Positions 1 through 10,812 are shown, counted from the stretch's first letter. The stretch: 64,000 nt of DNA from Dactylorhiza incarnata (GCA_033032865.1 JAWHQI010000229.1:1636501-1700500); one strand, 5' to 3'. The notes: a model not told the origin generated them from the letters alone. Numbers and translations: made by a program.

Positions 1-319
1 GGAGCGAATTCGACACCTCTTCCTCCTTGGTGAAATGCGCTTGAAGCTGATCCCATATGCCCTTCACGGTCTTTATGCTGCTATACGCAATAGCTAGACG
101 GGTATTCAGGGAATTCAAGAGATAATCCCTGCAGAAGTCCTCATCTTTCACCCACTGAGCCTCCGACACGTCCTCTTCGGTCGTCTCGTAATCACTGAGC
201 ACTGTGTAGAAGATTTCACGCTCCTTCATGCCGAATTGCACGTGCATCTTCCACCCGAGAAACTTGGTGACGTCGAAAGACTGGAGCTTCCGGATGTTGG
301 TAGACTGATACTTCGACAT
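1..319 (-). pseudogene. Ty1/copia gag, N-terminal part, cut by window edge
   Basis: The minus strand reads open from an ATG at 319-317 to the window edge, about 106 codons. The start MSKYQSTNIRKLQSFD and the later segment IKTVKGIWDQLQAHF follow the pattern of plant copia gag (UBN2/DUF4219 type), where the N-terminal domain packages element RNA in the particle. No stop is seen in the visible part. The rest of the element lies left of the window. The leader and LTR should lie at higher coordinates because the element is on the minus strand. This is a retroelement gene, not a host gene. Confidence 0.75.
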
Positions 320-1041
320 TTCTGAAAATGCAGTAAAGTATGGAACGAAGTCACCTGATCGGAGAGGAGAAACACAAGGTCTTCGGATCCAATCCAATCC
401 AATGCAGCTTAAGCAAACGAATTTGTTGCAGCAATCAACTTCTGGAGATCAAACAACTCTGTTCACTTTGATTGCAGAGACAAGCTTCAGAGCAGGTTGA
501 TGCAGGCTCGGGATAGCAAGATCGAGCCCAAATGGCACTGATTCGGGGAAGCCTGGAGATCCGAAAGCAAAATCTGAACGAAAAACAGAGGGATCGACGG
601 GATCTGGCGAAGTCGAGCTCAGATCTGGAAGAGAGGAGATGGAATCTCAACTCCGGTGACTTGAACAGGCGGAGAAGCCACGGATCAGAGGGATCTTGGA
701 ACCACAGTCGAGATCCGAGATCTGGAAGCGCGATCGTGGACTCCGGCGAGAGAACCGGCGGCGGCAGGCGCGGATCTGGAGAAACCCGACAGCCCAGACG
801 AGAGAAGACCAGAAGCCGACGTCGATGACGGAGGCGAACCTGGCTGGGAATCGACGACGAACCTGGCTAGGAGCTTCTCACGAGAGATCTACGGGAGCAA
901 CAGCCGGCGTCGGGAGATCCACGAGAGCGAGCGGCAGCGTCGACTCGAGCGCGAACCTCGGCGGAAAAAAGAGGAAGGGGAGCTCGGGCATGGGAACGCA
1001 GAGCGCAAAAAAAAAAAACCCTAACGCTACTGCTTTGAGAA
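320..1041 (-). other. Leader region of the edge copia element
   Basis: This GC-rich, purine-rich stretch lies between the gag start and a degenerate primer-binding site. Near 1029-1045 the plus strand reads gctttgagaatgttagag, which resembles the reverse complement of a tRNA-Met type PBS followed by the LTR end (gctctgatacca then tgttag). Short open frames here have no recognisable content. Confidence 0.4.
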
Positions 1042-1500
1042 TGTTAGAGTTAGGACACTCAAAACATTCTATTATCACCCATCAGTTTGGAATGGGATAT
1101 AAATAGTGCTCCCAGCAGTAGGGCAACGCCCTAGGTGCACACGCTACCCGCAGGTCTTTATCGTGTCGGTGTTTTATGCGGACATACCTCAACATTATTT
1201 ACCATATACGTCTCTTCCCAAAACTTACAATATTCACATATATCTTTATATAGATTGCCTACATGTAGAATATAGGAAGAAGCAACAATAGAGAAAAAGT
1301 TCGTATTCCGGTAAAATATTTCGAGTGTCGCAACGCATCAATAAAATTCATACTCAACTTTCAAAGCTATGCCGAGTTGACACTGATTTATATTTTCATC
1401 ATAGGGGGCGAACTTTTATTACATTTTATTATGCATTTGGTTCCTGTCACGTTTTGGGTCGTTACATAAACAACATGCACAACGAGGAGAAAGTAATCGC
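1042..1500 (-). repeat. Probable 5' LTR of the edge copia element, outer end unclear
   Basis: It begins tgttagagttagg at 1042, directly after the degenerate PBS, as expected for the inner end of a minus-strand 5' LTR. The outer end could not be fixed and no second LTR is in the window. From 1500 to about 1720 I see nothing identifiable. Confidence 0.35.
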
Positions 1501-1724
1501 GAGGAGTTCGACACGCTAGATTTGTCTCAGGCACGTAGTGGAGGCCTTTTCTTAAATGATCATTTGAAGGCGCACAAAATCCTTTGGGATCACGAGTTTT
1601 GGCGCCAGGGAGTTGATTGCCTTATACGGGTCTCTCCGCGCCGCACACTAGCGTAGAAAATATATAATTTTGGCTAGGGTAGCCATTACTGCGATCACTA
1701 TATGCATGCGATCTCCTTGGGATG

Positions 1725-2470
1725 ACAGTTATCCTTTTGCGGGTGTTTGTACTACCTCGAGGGGTTGGACCATTGCGAGTTCAGTATCAGTGCGTAGAGC
1801 CTAAGCGGCTTACATGTCGCTTAGTATTTGAAGAGTTTTGCGGAAATATGAGAAGAATGAAGAACAAAACAGAAAATAAACAATCACAGATTTATATGGT
1901 TCACCCCAAGATGGGCTACGCCCACAGGCAGTAACAGTCGGATCTTCACTATTAAGAACAAAGACGATTACAGTGAGTGAGTAAATTTCAGAATTCAGAA
2001 TACACAATCAAAAAATAGAATACGAACACGAAATACATAGAACAGAATGCCCAAACCACAAAATGATTGCTTCAGAACTGCCACCAAATTGCCGCGCAGA
2101 AGAAATAATGACCAAGAGTTTATAAAACACTATGTATAGATTGACACGCCTGTGTGCCTCGGGCGTGTGGCTCAAACAACACATCTTTTCATCAACAGAC
2201 GTGTATCAACCACCATGGAACAATCAGAATGGCGCACACACGTATGCCTCAGGTCGTGTGCTCCGAAAAACCGCGTCTCCGCCTTTTGGATTCGTCCACT
2301 AACTTCTGAAACGGTCCCAACGCCTTGGGCACACGCCATGTGATCAACGGACCCCGCGGGTCGTGTTCAACATCGATCATCACCTTTGAGTTAGGATTCG
2401 AGACATACAATTAACAATCTCTACCTTGCATTGAATCATATCAGAACACAACATGTTATAAGTCTGTTGT
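1725..2470 (-). repeat. Probable 3' LTR region of internally deleted copia
   Basis: This non-coding stretch follows the last pol residues of the decayed copia element at 2496-3923. It contains a segment near 1890-1935 (tttatatggttcaccc, then a cccacagg motif) of the kind often seen in transcribed LTR parts of plant copia elements. No matching 5' LTR was aligned, so boundaries are approximate. Confidence 0.3.
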
Positions 2471-2495
2471 TGCCAGCCCTCACCTGGGGCTATCT

Positions 2496-3923
2496 TCAAC
2501 TGTCAATATTAAGCATGACTAAGCAGCGCATAAACTTGCTCTTCAGAACTATTTTAGTGAACATATTAACTGGATTATCATTCACAATGTTGTACTGCTT
2601 CTCCTGCATGGAACCTGTATTAGACTCCACCTCAAACTCTGTAGTTGGCTCTCCATTAATTCTATTTGAGTGAGGTAGAGCATCCCCTTGTTCCAAATTT
2701 GGAGTTATCTTAAACTCCACATGATCACTGACAGTGTCATGTTTCCCTATCACAGATACTGCAGTCGTTGTATCGGTTACTAACGCTCCTTGTAGAGCAT
2801 ATTAAGTATTCTGCTTGAGTTCATTCATTATCACTAGAGCTCCTTTAGTGATCTGTAGGACTCCACCTTCATAACTGTATTTGAATCCATCTATGTTCAA
2901 AGTACCTAAAGATAATAGGTTCTTTTGCAGATCAGGGATGTGTCAAACCTCTATCAGTGTTTTGATGATGTCACCATGCATTTTGATTCGGACTGAACCA
3001 ATGCCAACTGTTCGACATGATGTGTTAAGTCCTTGTTTGGGCACATGTGAAAAGAACAACCTGAATTCAAAATCCATTGATCCATTAGGTGTACTTGATC
3101 AACTACAGATAGTACTAGATCTGCTTCAGAGCCAAAGTCATCTTTTGCAACAACAACCACATGGGATCGTCCCTTCTTCTTAGGACATTCATTCTTTCAA
3201 TGACCCGATTCTTTACAGTAGTTACAAATATCACATGGATTGGCACGTGAACCATGATTACTGGATTTGGATCTTCCCTTTCCTTTTTCTGGTTGATCCC
3301 GTGACTTGTCAAAATGTGTGACTTCCAGTCCATTTGCTTACTTTTTTGTATTATTTCCAGATGCCTTGCGCCGAAGTTTTCATGAATGGAGACTAGAACG
3401 GACCTCTTCGAGAGAGATATTATCTATACCAACAACAAAGGAGTTGACAAAATTTTCATATAAAGGAGGTAGATGTACTAACAAAATTAGAGCTGCATCT
3501 TCATATTCGACTTTGACATCCACGTTTTTCAGATCCATAAGGATGGAGTTCAAATCGTCAAGATGCTCCTTCAGAATCACACCTTGCTTCATTCGAAGAA
3601 GAGAGAACATATGTTGTCGTTTCAACAACAATTTGTTGGTTAGAGACTGTCATGTAGAGACTTTCCAACTTCAACCATAAATCGACGGCCGTCTCTTCAT
3701 CGGCTACCTTGTAAATAACTTCATCCGCAAGACACAACAAGATCATCGAATGCGTCTTTTCATCAAGTTGTTCATATTCTGAACCCTTCATGGATTCAGG
3801 TCTCTTTCCTGAAAGTGGCGCCCAAATACCAAGTTGCTTTAATAGCACACGAATCTTGATGCACCGGAGAATGAAACTATTCTTCACTGTGAACTTGGCG
3901 ATCTTCATGTTGTTGTTTGCCAT
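2496..3923 (-). pseudogene. Ty1/copia gag-pol, internally deleted and broken
   Basis: The minus strand starts MANNNMKIAKF at 3923 and keeps the gag core (for example GIWAPLSGKRPES and DLWLKLESLYM), then shifts frame. A zinc knuckle (CNYCKESGH then NEC, near 3190-3230) carries an in-frame stop. The protease motif reads WILNSGCSFHMCPNK near 3070, with Asn in place of the catalytic Asp. The chain then runs to 2496-2753, where NPVNMFTKIVLKSKFMRCL matches the last residues of copia RNase H. Nearly all of integrase and reverse transcriptase is missing, so this is an internally deleted, non-functional copy. Confidence 0.8.
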
Positions 3924-3931
3924 CGTTCTTC

Positions 3932-4155
3932 AAACTTCAAACCAGATGAACAGATCCTAGATGAAAAGTGAAATCACGAATCAGATGAACAAATCCCAGA
4001 GGAACGTGAAACAACGAACCCGATGGGCATATCCTAGACGAACGTGAAACCACAAACCAGATGAACAGATACCAGGCAAATGCAAAACCACGAACCAGAT
4101 GGACAGATCCCAAACGATCGTGAAACCACGAACCATATGGACAGATCCGTGAACG
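3932..4155. repeat. 38-bp tandem repeat, about six units
   Basis: Units start at 3932, 3970, 4008, 4046, 4084 and 4122, each exactly 38 bp (gaaaccacgaaccagatg core). They lie between the copia gag start and its expected 5' LTR, in the untranslated leader of that element. Confidence 0.85.
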
Positions 4156-4285
4156 CCCAACTTCAACTAAGGAACTTCATCCACTATTATGTTCAAAACT
4201 AGTTTTCTTTTCACATATATCCTATAACGGCATTGTTTTTGTACAAACTCACCGGAGAAAAAACGCTGCGCCAAAGGGAGCCAAA
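4133..4285. mobile_element. MITE-like repeat, TTTGGC family, copy 1 (truncated)
   Basis: The core ctaaggaacttcat and the segment acaaactcaccggag also occur near 6003-6143 and 8406-8620. The right end reads ctgcgccaaa, complementary to the TTTGGC-type left end of the other copies. The left end merges with the 38-bp array. A short (gagc)n microsatellite follows at 4353-4374. Confidence 0.45.
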
Positions 4286-4552
4286 GATGACAAACAGCTC
4301 GATCATAGAGTGAGACTAGGTCCGAAAGAAAGAAGAAGATCAACAACCTCACACGAGCGAGCGAGCGAGCGAGGGAGAGTGTGATCGACAAGCCAAAGAG
4401 GACTAGGGAGAGTGGATAAAAAAAGAGTGAGGTGAGCAATTACTTGCTATTTTCTTTCCATTTTAGTAATGTTTTTATTGTCTATACAAACATTTAAACT
4501 AATTTCTGTATGTTATTATACTTTCGTTCATAAATATTTTGTGATAAAATAA

Positions 4553-5244
4553 GGCGATTGTTAACCGCAATTTGTGTTTGGCTTGTGACACCCCAATATT
4601 AATCGTAACTCAAAATTTTATCTGCACCTAATATTTGGCTTGCCGCACCCCGGTGGCGCTCCCCCTCCCGCTTCCTCAACGGCACCTTTGGCGCTACATC
4701 CGCTGCCCCTCCCACAATACCAACGAAACCAACGAGGGGGAGTGGACGGGGAAGTATGTGGGAACATGATCACCATCTCGAACAGGGCATGGTCTGCTTC
4801 AATGGGAAGATCGACCGGCAATGGGGACTTCAGGTATCTTGTATATCAGTAACCAACACCATGCCTCCTGGAGCGAAAATGAGGAGGGCGGGGGCAGGTT
4901 CTAGATATGGACACCGCTGTTAAAGACGGCATCTTGGGCGCTGCCGGCGTAGGCGGCCTCTCGGCGCCACTGACGAGAAATTGGATCTGAGTTAGTGATG
5001 ATGGTAGCGATGCCGCGCGTGGTATGGCTGGAGAGGTGCTTGCAAAGCGGAAATGCCGGAGGTGAAAGGGGGAAAACCATGAGTGAGTTGTGATAGTGGC
5101 GACGTAATAGCCCTTAGGGCGCCCGTGGAGCTGCGAGGAGAAATTCTGGGGTTTTCTCGGCTTGCGGTTAACCACGGAAAGAAGAGGTGTTTTTTTAATT
5201 TTAAGGTACGAATAGCCAAATATGAATTGCGGTTAACAATCGCC
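4553..5244. mobile_element. TIR DNA transposon (PIF/Harbinger-like), TSD TAA
   Basis: The left end ggcgattgttaaccgcaatt (4553) and right end aattgcggttaacaatcgcc (to 5244) are perfect inverted repeats of 20 bp, with imperfect pairing continuing inward. The flanks are TAA at 4550-4552 and TAA at 5245-5247. A 3-bp TWA target duplication is the PIF/Harbinger signature. The element is 692 bp and encodes no transposase. Its interior (about 4640-5190) is much richer in G and C than its ends, so it may carry a captured gene piece. Confidence 0.75.
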
Positions 5245-5265
5245 TAAAACAGAAAGGAAAAAAAG

Positions 5266-5679
5266 GGCGCTGCTATTAGCACCGCAGTTTTGGCTAGTCG
5301 CACCGCACTTTCTCCTAATTTTTCGCATCTTTTGGAAATACGTCTTGTACATGCATTTTTAGGAAAACTGTACAACACGAAAGTTGTAGATTTCGACGAG
5401 ATCTACAACTTTCGTGTTGAACAATTTTCCTAAAAATGCATGTACAAGACGTATTTCCAAAAGGCGCAAAACCTGGGTGTATTTCCAAAGTACGCCTTGT
5501 ACATACATTTTTTAGAAAAAGTGCTCAACACGAAAGTTGTAGATCTCGTCGAAATCTACAACTTTCGTGTTGGACAATTTTCCTAAAAATGCATGTACAA
5601 GACGTATTTCCAAAAGACACAAAAAATTAGGAGAAAGTGTGGTGCGACTAGCCAAAATTGCGGTGCTAATAGCAGCGCC
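5266..5679. mobile_element. Double-hairpin TIR element (copy A)
   Basis: The ends ggcgctgctattagcaccgc (5266) and gcggtgctaatagcagcgcc (to 5679) are inverted repeats that extend beyond 60 bp with few mismatches. Inside are two consecutive hairpins, about 5331-5461 and 5481-5616. Each has arms containing tgcatttttaggaaaa and acacgaaagttgtagat and a very short loop. No coding capacity. The same hairpin sequence occurs in the element at 30513-30937. I could not fix a target duplication. Confidence 0.75.
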
Positions 5680-6002
5680 AAATAAAAAAGAACCTCAATT
5701 TGAAATAAAATTAAAATATTTTCATAAAGTTCTTTCCATTGCTTACAAATGTTTTAATTTTTTTTTTAAATCAGCGTCAAATGTCTACTTGGACACAATA
5801 TTTTAAATGTAATTTAAAACAATCTTTTTAATTATTTATAACTTTGTTATAAGAAAATACTTCAGTTATTTTGAAATATAAAGAATAATTTTCGTTAAAT
5901 TTTATTTCATCTTCAATTGCATTAGACTTTTTGCTGCCGCAAAGAGTTTTCGACCGGCTTTGTATGCACTATCACAAATAGTTTTTAAATATTTAGACTC
6001 TA
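5680..6002. other. AT-rich spacer
   Basis: AT-rich sequence with homopolymer runs. I see no gene, repeat unit or recognisable element. Confidence 0.6.
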
Positions 6003-6143
6003 TTTGATACAGCAGTGGCGGTCATGAACATGGTGGTCATGAACCGTCATTCGTTAACGTCCGACCTCACCTAAGCAACCTCACGTAATTCTATGGCGTT
6101 GGCGTTTTTGTCCAAATTTACCGAAGCAAAAAACCGTGCCAAA
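6003..6143. mobile_element. MITE-like repeat, TTTGGC family, copy 2
   Basis: The left end tttgatacagc and right end ccgtgccaaa are imperfect inverted repeats. The interior (cgacctcacctaag, then gtttttgtccaaa) matches the copy at 8406-8620 in the same order. It is non-coding. No convincing target duplication was found. Confidence 0.5.
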
Positions 6144-6729
6144 CAGAGATACTTCTGAATTAATAATTGACAAAAAGGTGAAAAAATAGTAATGGAGTTT
6201 TAACACAAACCACTTTGATGTTGTCTTCTGATTTTTAATTATTCGTGCACTAAATTACAAAATTGACAAATTCATCAAATAATTTTAATTATGCGTGCAG
6301 TAAATTAGAAAATTGGCATGATTATCAAATAATTTAATTTTTGTACTGAATTGCATTATTTTTTAGATATTAGCCTGCATCAGATGTGATGCTCTTAACT
6401 CCATTATATTTTAAAATAGGGTTTGAAATTCAAAATTAATTTCATAATTGTTTGATAGGTTTCGATCCGATGATTTTGACTAACTCACCCTCAGTGCTCA
6501 TGGATCTGATGAATTACACACGCGCACACACGATACACGTTGACCTATTGCAACATCTTTTCTGTTAGACGCTGCAACTGATAAATACTATTGCAACACG
6601 TACTTGTTTTTTTACGAACGCCGTTGATAGCTCGGGGGCTCCATAATTTATAGGAATTTTGGGCTGTGGATAGCCAGAATTCATATCTTTATTCCCACTA
6701 ACTTGGTGGGAAAAATGAAGGCTAAGTGG
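6144..6729. other. AT-rich spacer without identified features
   Basis: Low-complexity AT-rich sequence. It includes two similar short segments near 6230-6320 (attatgcgtgcagtaaatta and a variant). No gene seen. Confidence 0.5.
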
Positions 6730-7300
6730 GGCTGACCACACTAATGTCGTAACCGCACGGCCGCGCGCACCACGTGCGCACCCGCTAGGCCGCAAGACAG
6801 GTCGCCTGACCAGCAGCCGCCGTGCGGCCTCGGGTGTGCGTATAACCAAATCCCCATAATGAGTGTGCACATAACTAGTTACATTAATGCAGATGTACAC
6901 ATAATAAAATATAAGATATTGTGGTGCGCATAACAAAAATGCGCATAATGGCCTGTGTATAGCAAATAATATGGTCATGGTGTGTGCATAACCATAATCG
7001 TAATGACTGTGTGTATAGTACATAAATTTGTCACGGTACGACGAATATAGCCATAAAACAACACATAATGGGTGTGCGCATAGTACATAAATTTGTTACG
7101 GTGTGCGGATAGCTGAACACCTAAACCACTTATTTAAAAAAATGCCACCCTCAAAAACCTATAAAAGGAGTTCTATGTCCTCCTTTCATAAGACATTGCC
7201 TTCTACGTCTGAGAGAGCTCCTGAAAAATCCTTCGAAGATTTCCTTATGCGCTTGAAAGAATCCTCGAAGATCTTAATAAGAAAATTATAAACTACAACA
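6730..7300 (+). repeat. Diverged LTR remnant of the Tat-like family, opposite orientation
   Basis: The order of motifs matches the reverse complement of the LTRs at 10813-13607 and 21827-24069. A GC-rich block (6760-6835) comes first, then the cataacc segments including agcaaataatatgg (6960-6975), then gtgcggatagctg, ctataaaagg (7160-7169, TATA box) and cttcgaagat. In its own orientation this is U3, TATA, then the start of R. No second LTR or internal region adjoins it, so it is a solo or broken LTR. Confidence 0.6.
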
Positions 7301-8405
7301 ATATACGTGAGCAAGATTGAAATTGCTGCCACCATTAAATATTATTGGCGGGCTAAATTCACCTCGTGACAATTGGACTTGCAAGCCTTACCTTAAGCTA
7401 GCTTATGACATATTAATATATTATAACTGATAATAATGATATGATATAATTATCAGAAATGCAGCCACGTGGCAAAACGGAGAACATATTTGAAACTCAT
7501 TAAGCGATGGTCGATGACAACAATATGATGTAATCACCGGCATGCAGCTGCCACGTGGCAAATAACAAGCGATCGGTTGCGGAAATAACGCGTTAAAAGC
7601 TCGTTTAAGAATGGGCAGGAGGCACCTCAATGCTCAATCCGGTCTAGACAGGCCGTCTAGATGAGTTGAAACGATGCGGACCGGGGACCGCCCGGCCGGT
7701 TTGGAAGATTCTAAGTAACTAAAAATAACATCGGCTAGTCGTTTCATGAATCTATGGTGAACAAGTGAACAAGCTTTGGTCTCTATTAGGCGCCTTCTCC
7801 TACAATACTCGCCCGGAGAATATACTCATCAAAAAACCGCTGATTCCTACGAGAAGACCGGGGTATAATTAGTGGAATACTTCTCCGATAGCCGAATCTC
7901 GTGTAGCCAAAACTATGTAGTACGTACGGGTCATAACACGCACCTCTGACTAAAAGGTGGGGGATCAAATATAATTAAATGGGAGATGTTGGGGTGAATC
8001 CGTGAAGCCATGACAGAAATAGATTCGTTTAAGGCAAAACATCGAGATAAAATTTTGAACGGAAGCAAACATGAATCCATGTAGATCAAGTCTACAAAGC
8101 CGGCCTATTGAAGAAGACAACTTCTCATCTTCCTAGTCTTGATCTCTTTAGAGATGAAATGTTAGGAAGAATGAGAGTTAACCGATGCTTTGTGACCCGG
8201 AGACTTTAACCTAATTATATCAAAACACTTTAACCTACTTATATCAAAACACTTAGATGATAACCCATTATTTTTTTTCTTCCAAAAATGGACCGTGTGT
8301 GCGATCCTCGTGATCTCAACCGATCAAACAATCAAAATAGGGTCGCACGTGATCACACGCAAAATTGAACTATTTAATGCCTCCAATACACACATTTTGG
8401 CTTCA
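7301..8405. other. Intergenic sequence, no gene recognised
   Basis: Mixed-composition non-coding DNA. The only small structures noted are two cacgtggcaaa motifs about 100 bp apart (near 7463 and 7552) and a 24-bp direct duplication ending atatcaaaacactt at about 8209-8256. No supported coding region. Confidence 0.5.
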
Positions 8406-8620
8406 TTTGGCACGGCGGTGGCGCGGCGGTTGTGAATGCGGTGGTTATGAACTGTCGTTCGTGAATGCTCGACCTCACCTAAGGAACTTCATTAACTTTT
8501 ATGTTCAGAACTAGTTTTCCTTTCTTGGTGGCAGTCATTACTATTGTCTTGTTAAACACGCATTCTATGATGACGGCATTTTTGTCCAAACTCACGTGAG
8601 CAAAAAAAAGCCGCGTCAAA
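8406..8620. mobile_element. MITE-like repeat, TTTGGC family, copy 3 (most complete)
   Basis: It starts tttggcacggcggtgg and ends agccgcgtcaaa, imperfect inverted repeats about 215 bp apart. It shares its internal core with copies near 4133 and 6003 and has no coding capacity. I infer a small non-autonomous DNA transposon. The superfamily is uncertain because no clear target duplication is visible. Confidence 0.55.
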
Positions 8621-8957
8621 ATCAGCCAATAATTTTAATCATTTTCTGTTACATTCAAAACCTGATCAAGGCAATAAGCAATTAAATTATTTTTTAAAAA
8701 ACTCCCGAGTTTGTATAAAATTATCCATCAGAGAAAAAGTCAATAAATAAACGAAAATTACTCAATGGCAATCGACAGGAATTAATAAAAATGGAATAGA
8801 CATCACCAACTTGTTCACTAGCTCGGAATCATAATATTAATAATAATAAATACTATAATAATAATAATTATAATATATTTTCCTAGCTTTTCTACCATCT
8901 CTTCCTCGTTAGATTATTGAAGTTGCATCAACAAAACGACGGAAAAGAAGAAAACTT
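8621..8957. other. AT-rich spacer
   Basis: AT-rich with (aat)n-like runs at 8830-8880. No gene or element recognised. Confidence 0.55.
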
Positions 8958-9339
8958 GGCACATCTTAGAAGTATTTTTCCCTTTCAATATTTTTCTATT
9001 GGAGCTTTCCTCGTTCCTTTTATCGAGCATAATGATGCGAATCGAGCTTTAATGAGTTCTAATATGCAACGCCAAATAGTTCCGCTTTCTCGGTCCGAGA
9101 AGTGCATTGTTGGAACTGGGTTGGAAGGTCAAACGGGTCTAGATTCAGGGATTTCAGCGATATCCAAACGCAAGGGAAAAATTATTTATACCGATACTCA
9201 CAAGATTGTTTTCTCAAGTAATGAGGATGCTCTAAGCATTCCATTAGTTATGTATCAACGTTCTAACAAAAATATTTGTATGCATAAAAAAACTCTAAGT
9301 TCGGCGGGGAAAATAGATTAAAAAGGGACAAATTCTAGT
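8958..9339 (+). pseudogene. rpoB: Plastid rpoB fragment inserted in the nuclear genome (NUPT)
   Basis: The plus-strand translation contains [58 protein letters not shown] and [17 protein letters not shown] recognise these as the plastid-encoded RNA polymerase beta subunit, a core subunit of about 1070 residues. Only about 125 residues of its middle are present. By comparison with the remembered gene, one extra A in the A-run near 9287-9293 shifts the frame and an in-frame TAG follows near 9314. The similarity continues at DNA level through gggacaaattctag (about 9324-9337) and then stops. It is a dead transferred copy. Its long open frame suggests a fairly recent transfer. Confidence 0.9.
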
Positions 9340-10197
9340 GGGCGAAAAACGGCAGCTCGGGCGAAAAATGGCCGCTCGGGCAAAATGGCCGCTCGGGTGA
9401 AACGACCGACCAGTCGAAAAGTGGTCGCTCGGGCGAAAAACGGGCGCCCGTGCGAAAAACAGCGCCCGGGTGAAAAACCGCGCCCGGGTGAAAAAACACG
9501 CCCCGGGCAAAAATGGCCGCCGGGGAAAAACGCACATCCATGCGAAAAATACGCATCCGGGCGAAAAACAGCCGCCCGGGCAAAACGCGCGCCAGGGCAA
9601 AAAGTGGACGCCCGGGCGAAAAAACGGCTGCACCGGAGAAAAAAGCGCGCACGGGCGAATAACCACCGCCCGGGAAAATAACCGCTGCCCAGGAGAAAAA
9701 CTGTCGTCCGGTTGAAAAACACGTGCCCGGGTGAAATACGGCCGCCCGGGCGAAAAACTGCCGCCCGGGCGAAAAACGGCAGGTCAGTCGAAAAACAACC
9801 GCCCCGACGAAAAACATGTTCACGGGCGAAAAATAACCGCTCGGGCGAAAAACGCGCGCCTGAGCGAAATACAGCCGCTCATGCGAAAAAAGGCCGTCCG
9901 GGCAAAAAATGACCTCCGACGTGAAAAACGGCCGCTCTGGCGAAAAAACGGACGCCCGAGCGAAAAACGTGCGCCCGGGCGAAAAATGGCCGCCCGTGCG
10001 AAAAACCGCCGACCGGGCGAAAATCGGGCGCCCTAACGAAAAATGCCAGTCGGGGCGAAAAAAATGCCGCCCGGGCGAAAAAATGCACGCCCGGGCGAAA
10101 ATAAAGAGCGCCCGGGTGAAAAATGACCGCTCGAGCAAAAAATGAGTGTCCGGCCGAAAACGATTGTCCGATCGAAAATGCGCGCTCAGACGAAAAT
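9340..10197. repeat. 20-bp minisatellite, about 43 units
   Basis: Units of 19-21 bp have the form gcccgggcgaaaaacggcc with point variation. Each joins a GC-rich palindromic half (cccggg) to an A-run of four to six. Because 20 is not a multiple of three and stops are rare, long open frames appear on both strands, but they encode only this repeat and I do not call them genes. The array starts within a few bases of the rpoB fragment. Confidence 0.9.
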
Positions 10198-10807
10198 GTT
10201 GGAGTGGTATGTAACGAGATGAAGTTGATAAAAGAGAAAAAGTTAAAAGCAGAAAAAATGGTTTTTAGAAAATTATGTTAAACTGGTTTCTCAAAGAGAC
10301 AAAGAGGCTCTAAAACAGCTTATTAGAATAAGCTTTTTCAAAAAACTGTTCATCCAAACAACTAAACATAGCTTTTGTTGTTTGAATAGAACTCTTTGAA
10401 TATAAAAAACTGCCCAAACATAGCCAAAGACAATTACTGGCAACCTTTAGAACAACGGACCTGTGAATGAAAGAAGATGTAAGAAATGATTTCTTTTTAT
10501 AAAGCCTAAGCAACAATTTGAACTCTCTAATATCAAGACCGCATTTTCAAAAAGCGGTGAAATTTGATTAAGAACTTCAGAGTTAAGTGTGCTTTGAATT
10601 AGAGTAATGCTCGACAATATAAACCTACCACCGACATTCAACGAATTTATCTTGAACAACTTCCCAAATGCCCTGCAAATTCAAAGCTTTCATCGAAACA
10701 TTCCTAACTTTCTTTCAATTGATATTTAAGACATTAGCTAAAAATGATGTCACTTTAGGGAGAGAGATAGATGCTATAAAAGTACTATAATATGCAAGAA
10801 TAATATT
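10198..10807. other. Spacer between minisatellite and Tat-like element
   Basis: AT-rich. It includes segments such as aaacagcttattagaataagc (10313-10333) that resemble ends of small DNA transposons, but no element could be delimited. No supported gene. Confidence 0.4.
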
Positions 10808-10812
10808 ATTGT
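10808..10812. repeat. Target-site duplication ATTGT (left)
   Basis: ATTGT here is repeated at 24070-24074, directly flanking the TG and CA ends of the 13.3-kb element. Confidence 0.9.

Noticed and set aside
1094..1105. TATA box (gatataaatag) on the plus strand as a host promoter
   Set aside because: It lies in a presumed copia LTR on the opposite strand and no supported gene follows.
696..1106. 136-codon plus-strand frame
   Set aside because: Arg/Gly-rich frame in the GC-rich leader opposite a copia gag; no domain and it ends across a homopolymer A run.
8917..9321. Functional rpoB gene or plastid DNA origin of the whole window
   Set aside because: Only a middle piece is present, it carries a frame change and stop, and flanks are nuclear repeats.
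9335..10138. Long open frames on both strands (up to 267 codons) with Cys/Phe/Gly or Lys/Arg-rich repeats
   Set aside because: They only translate the 20-bp minisatellite in different phases; no start context, domain or complexity of a real protein.
9340..10197. Possible CRISPR-like array
   Set aside because: Units are contiguous 20-bp repeats without unique spacers, in a plant nuclear context.
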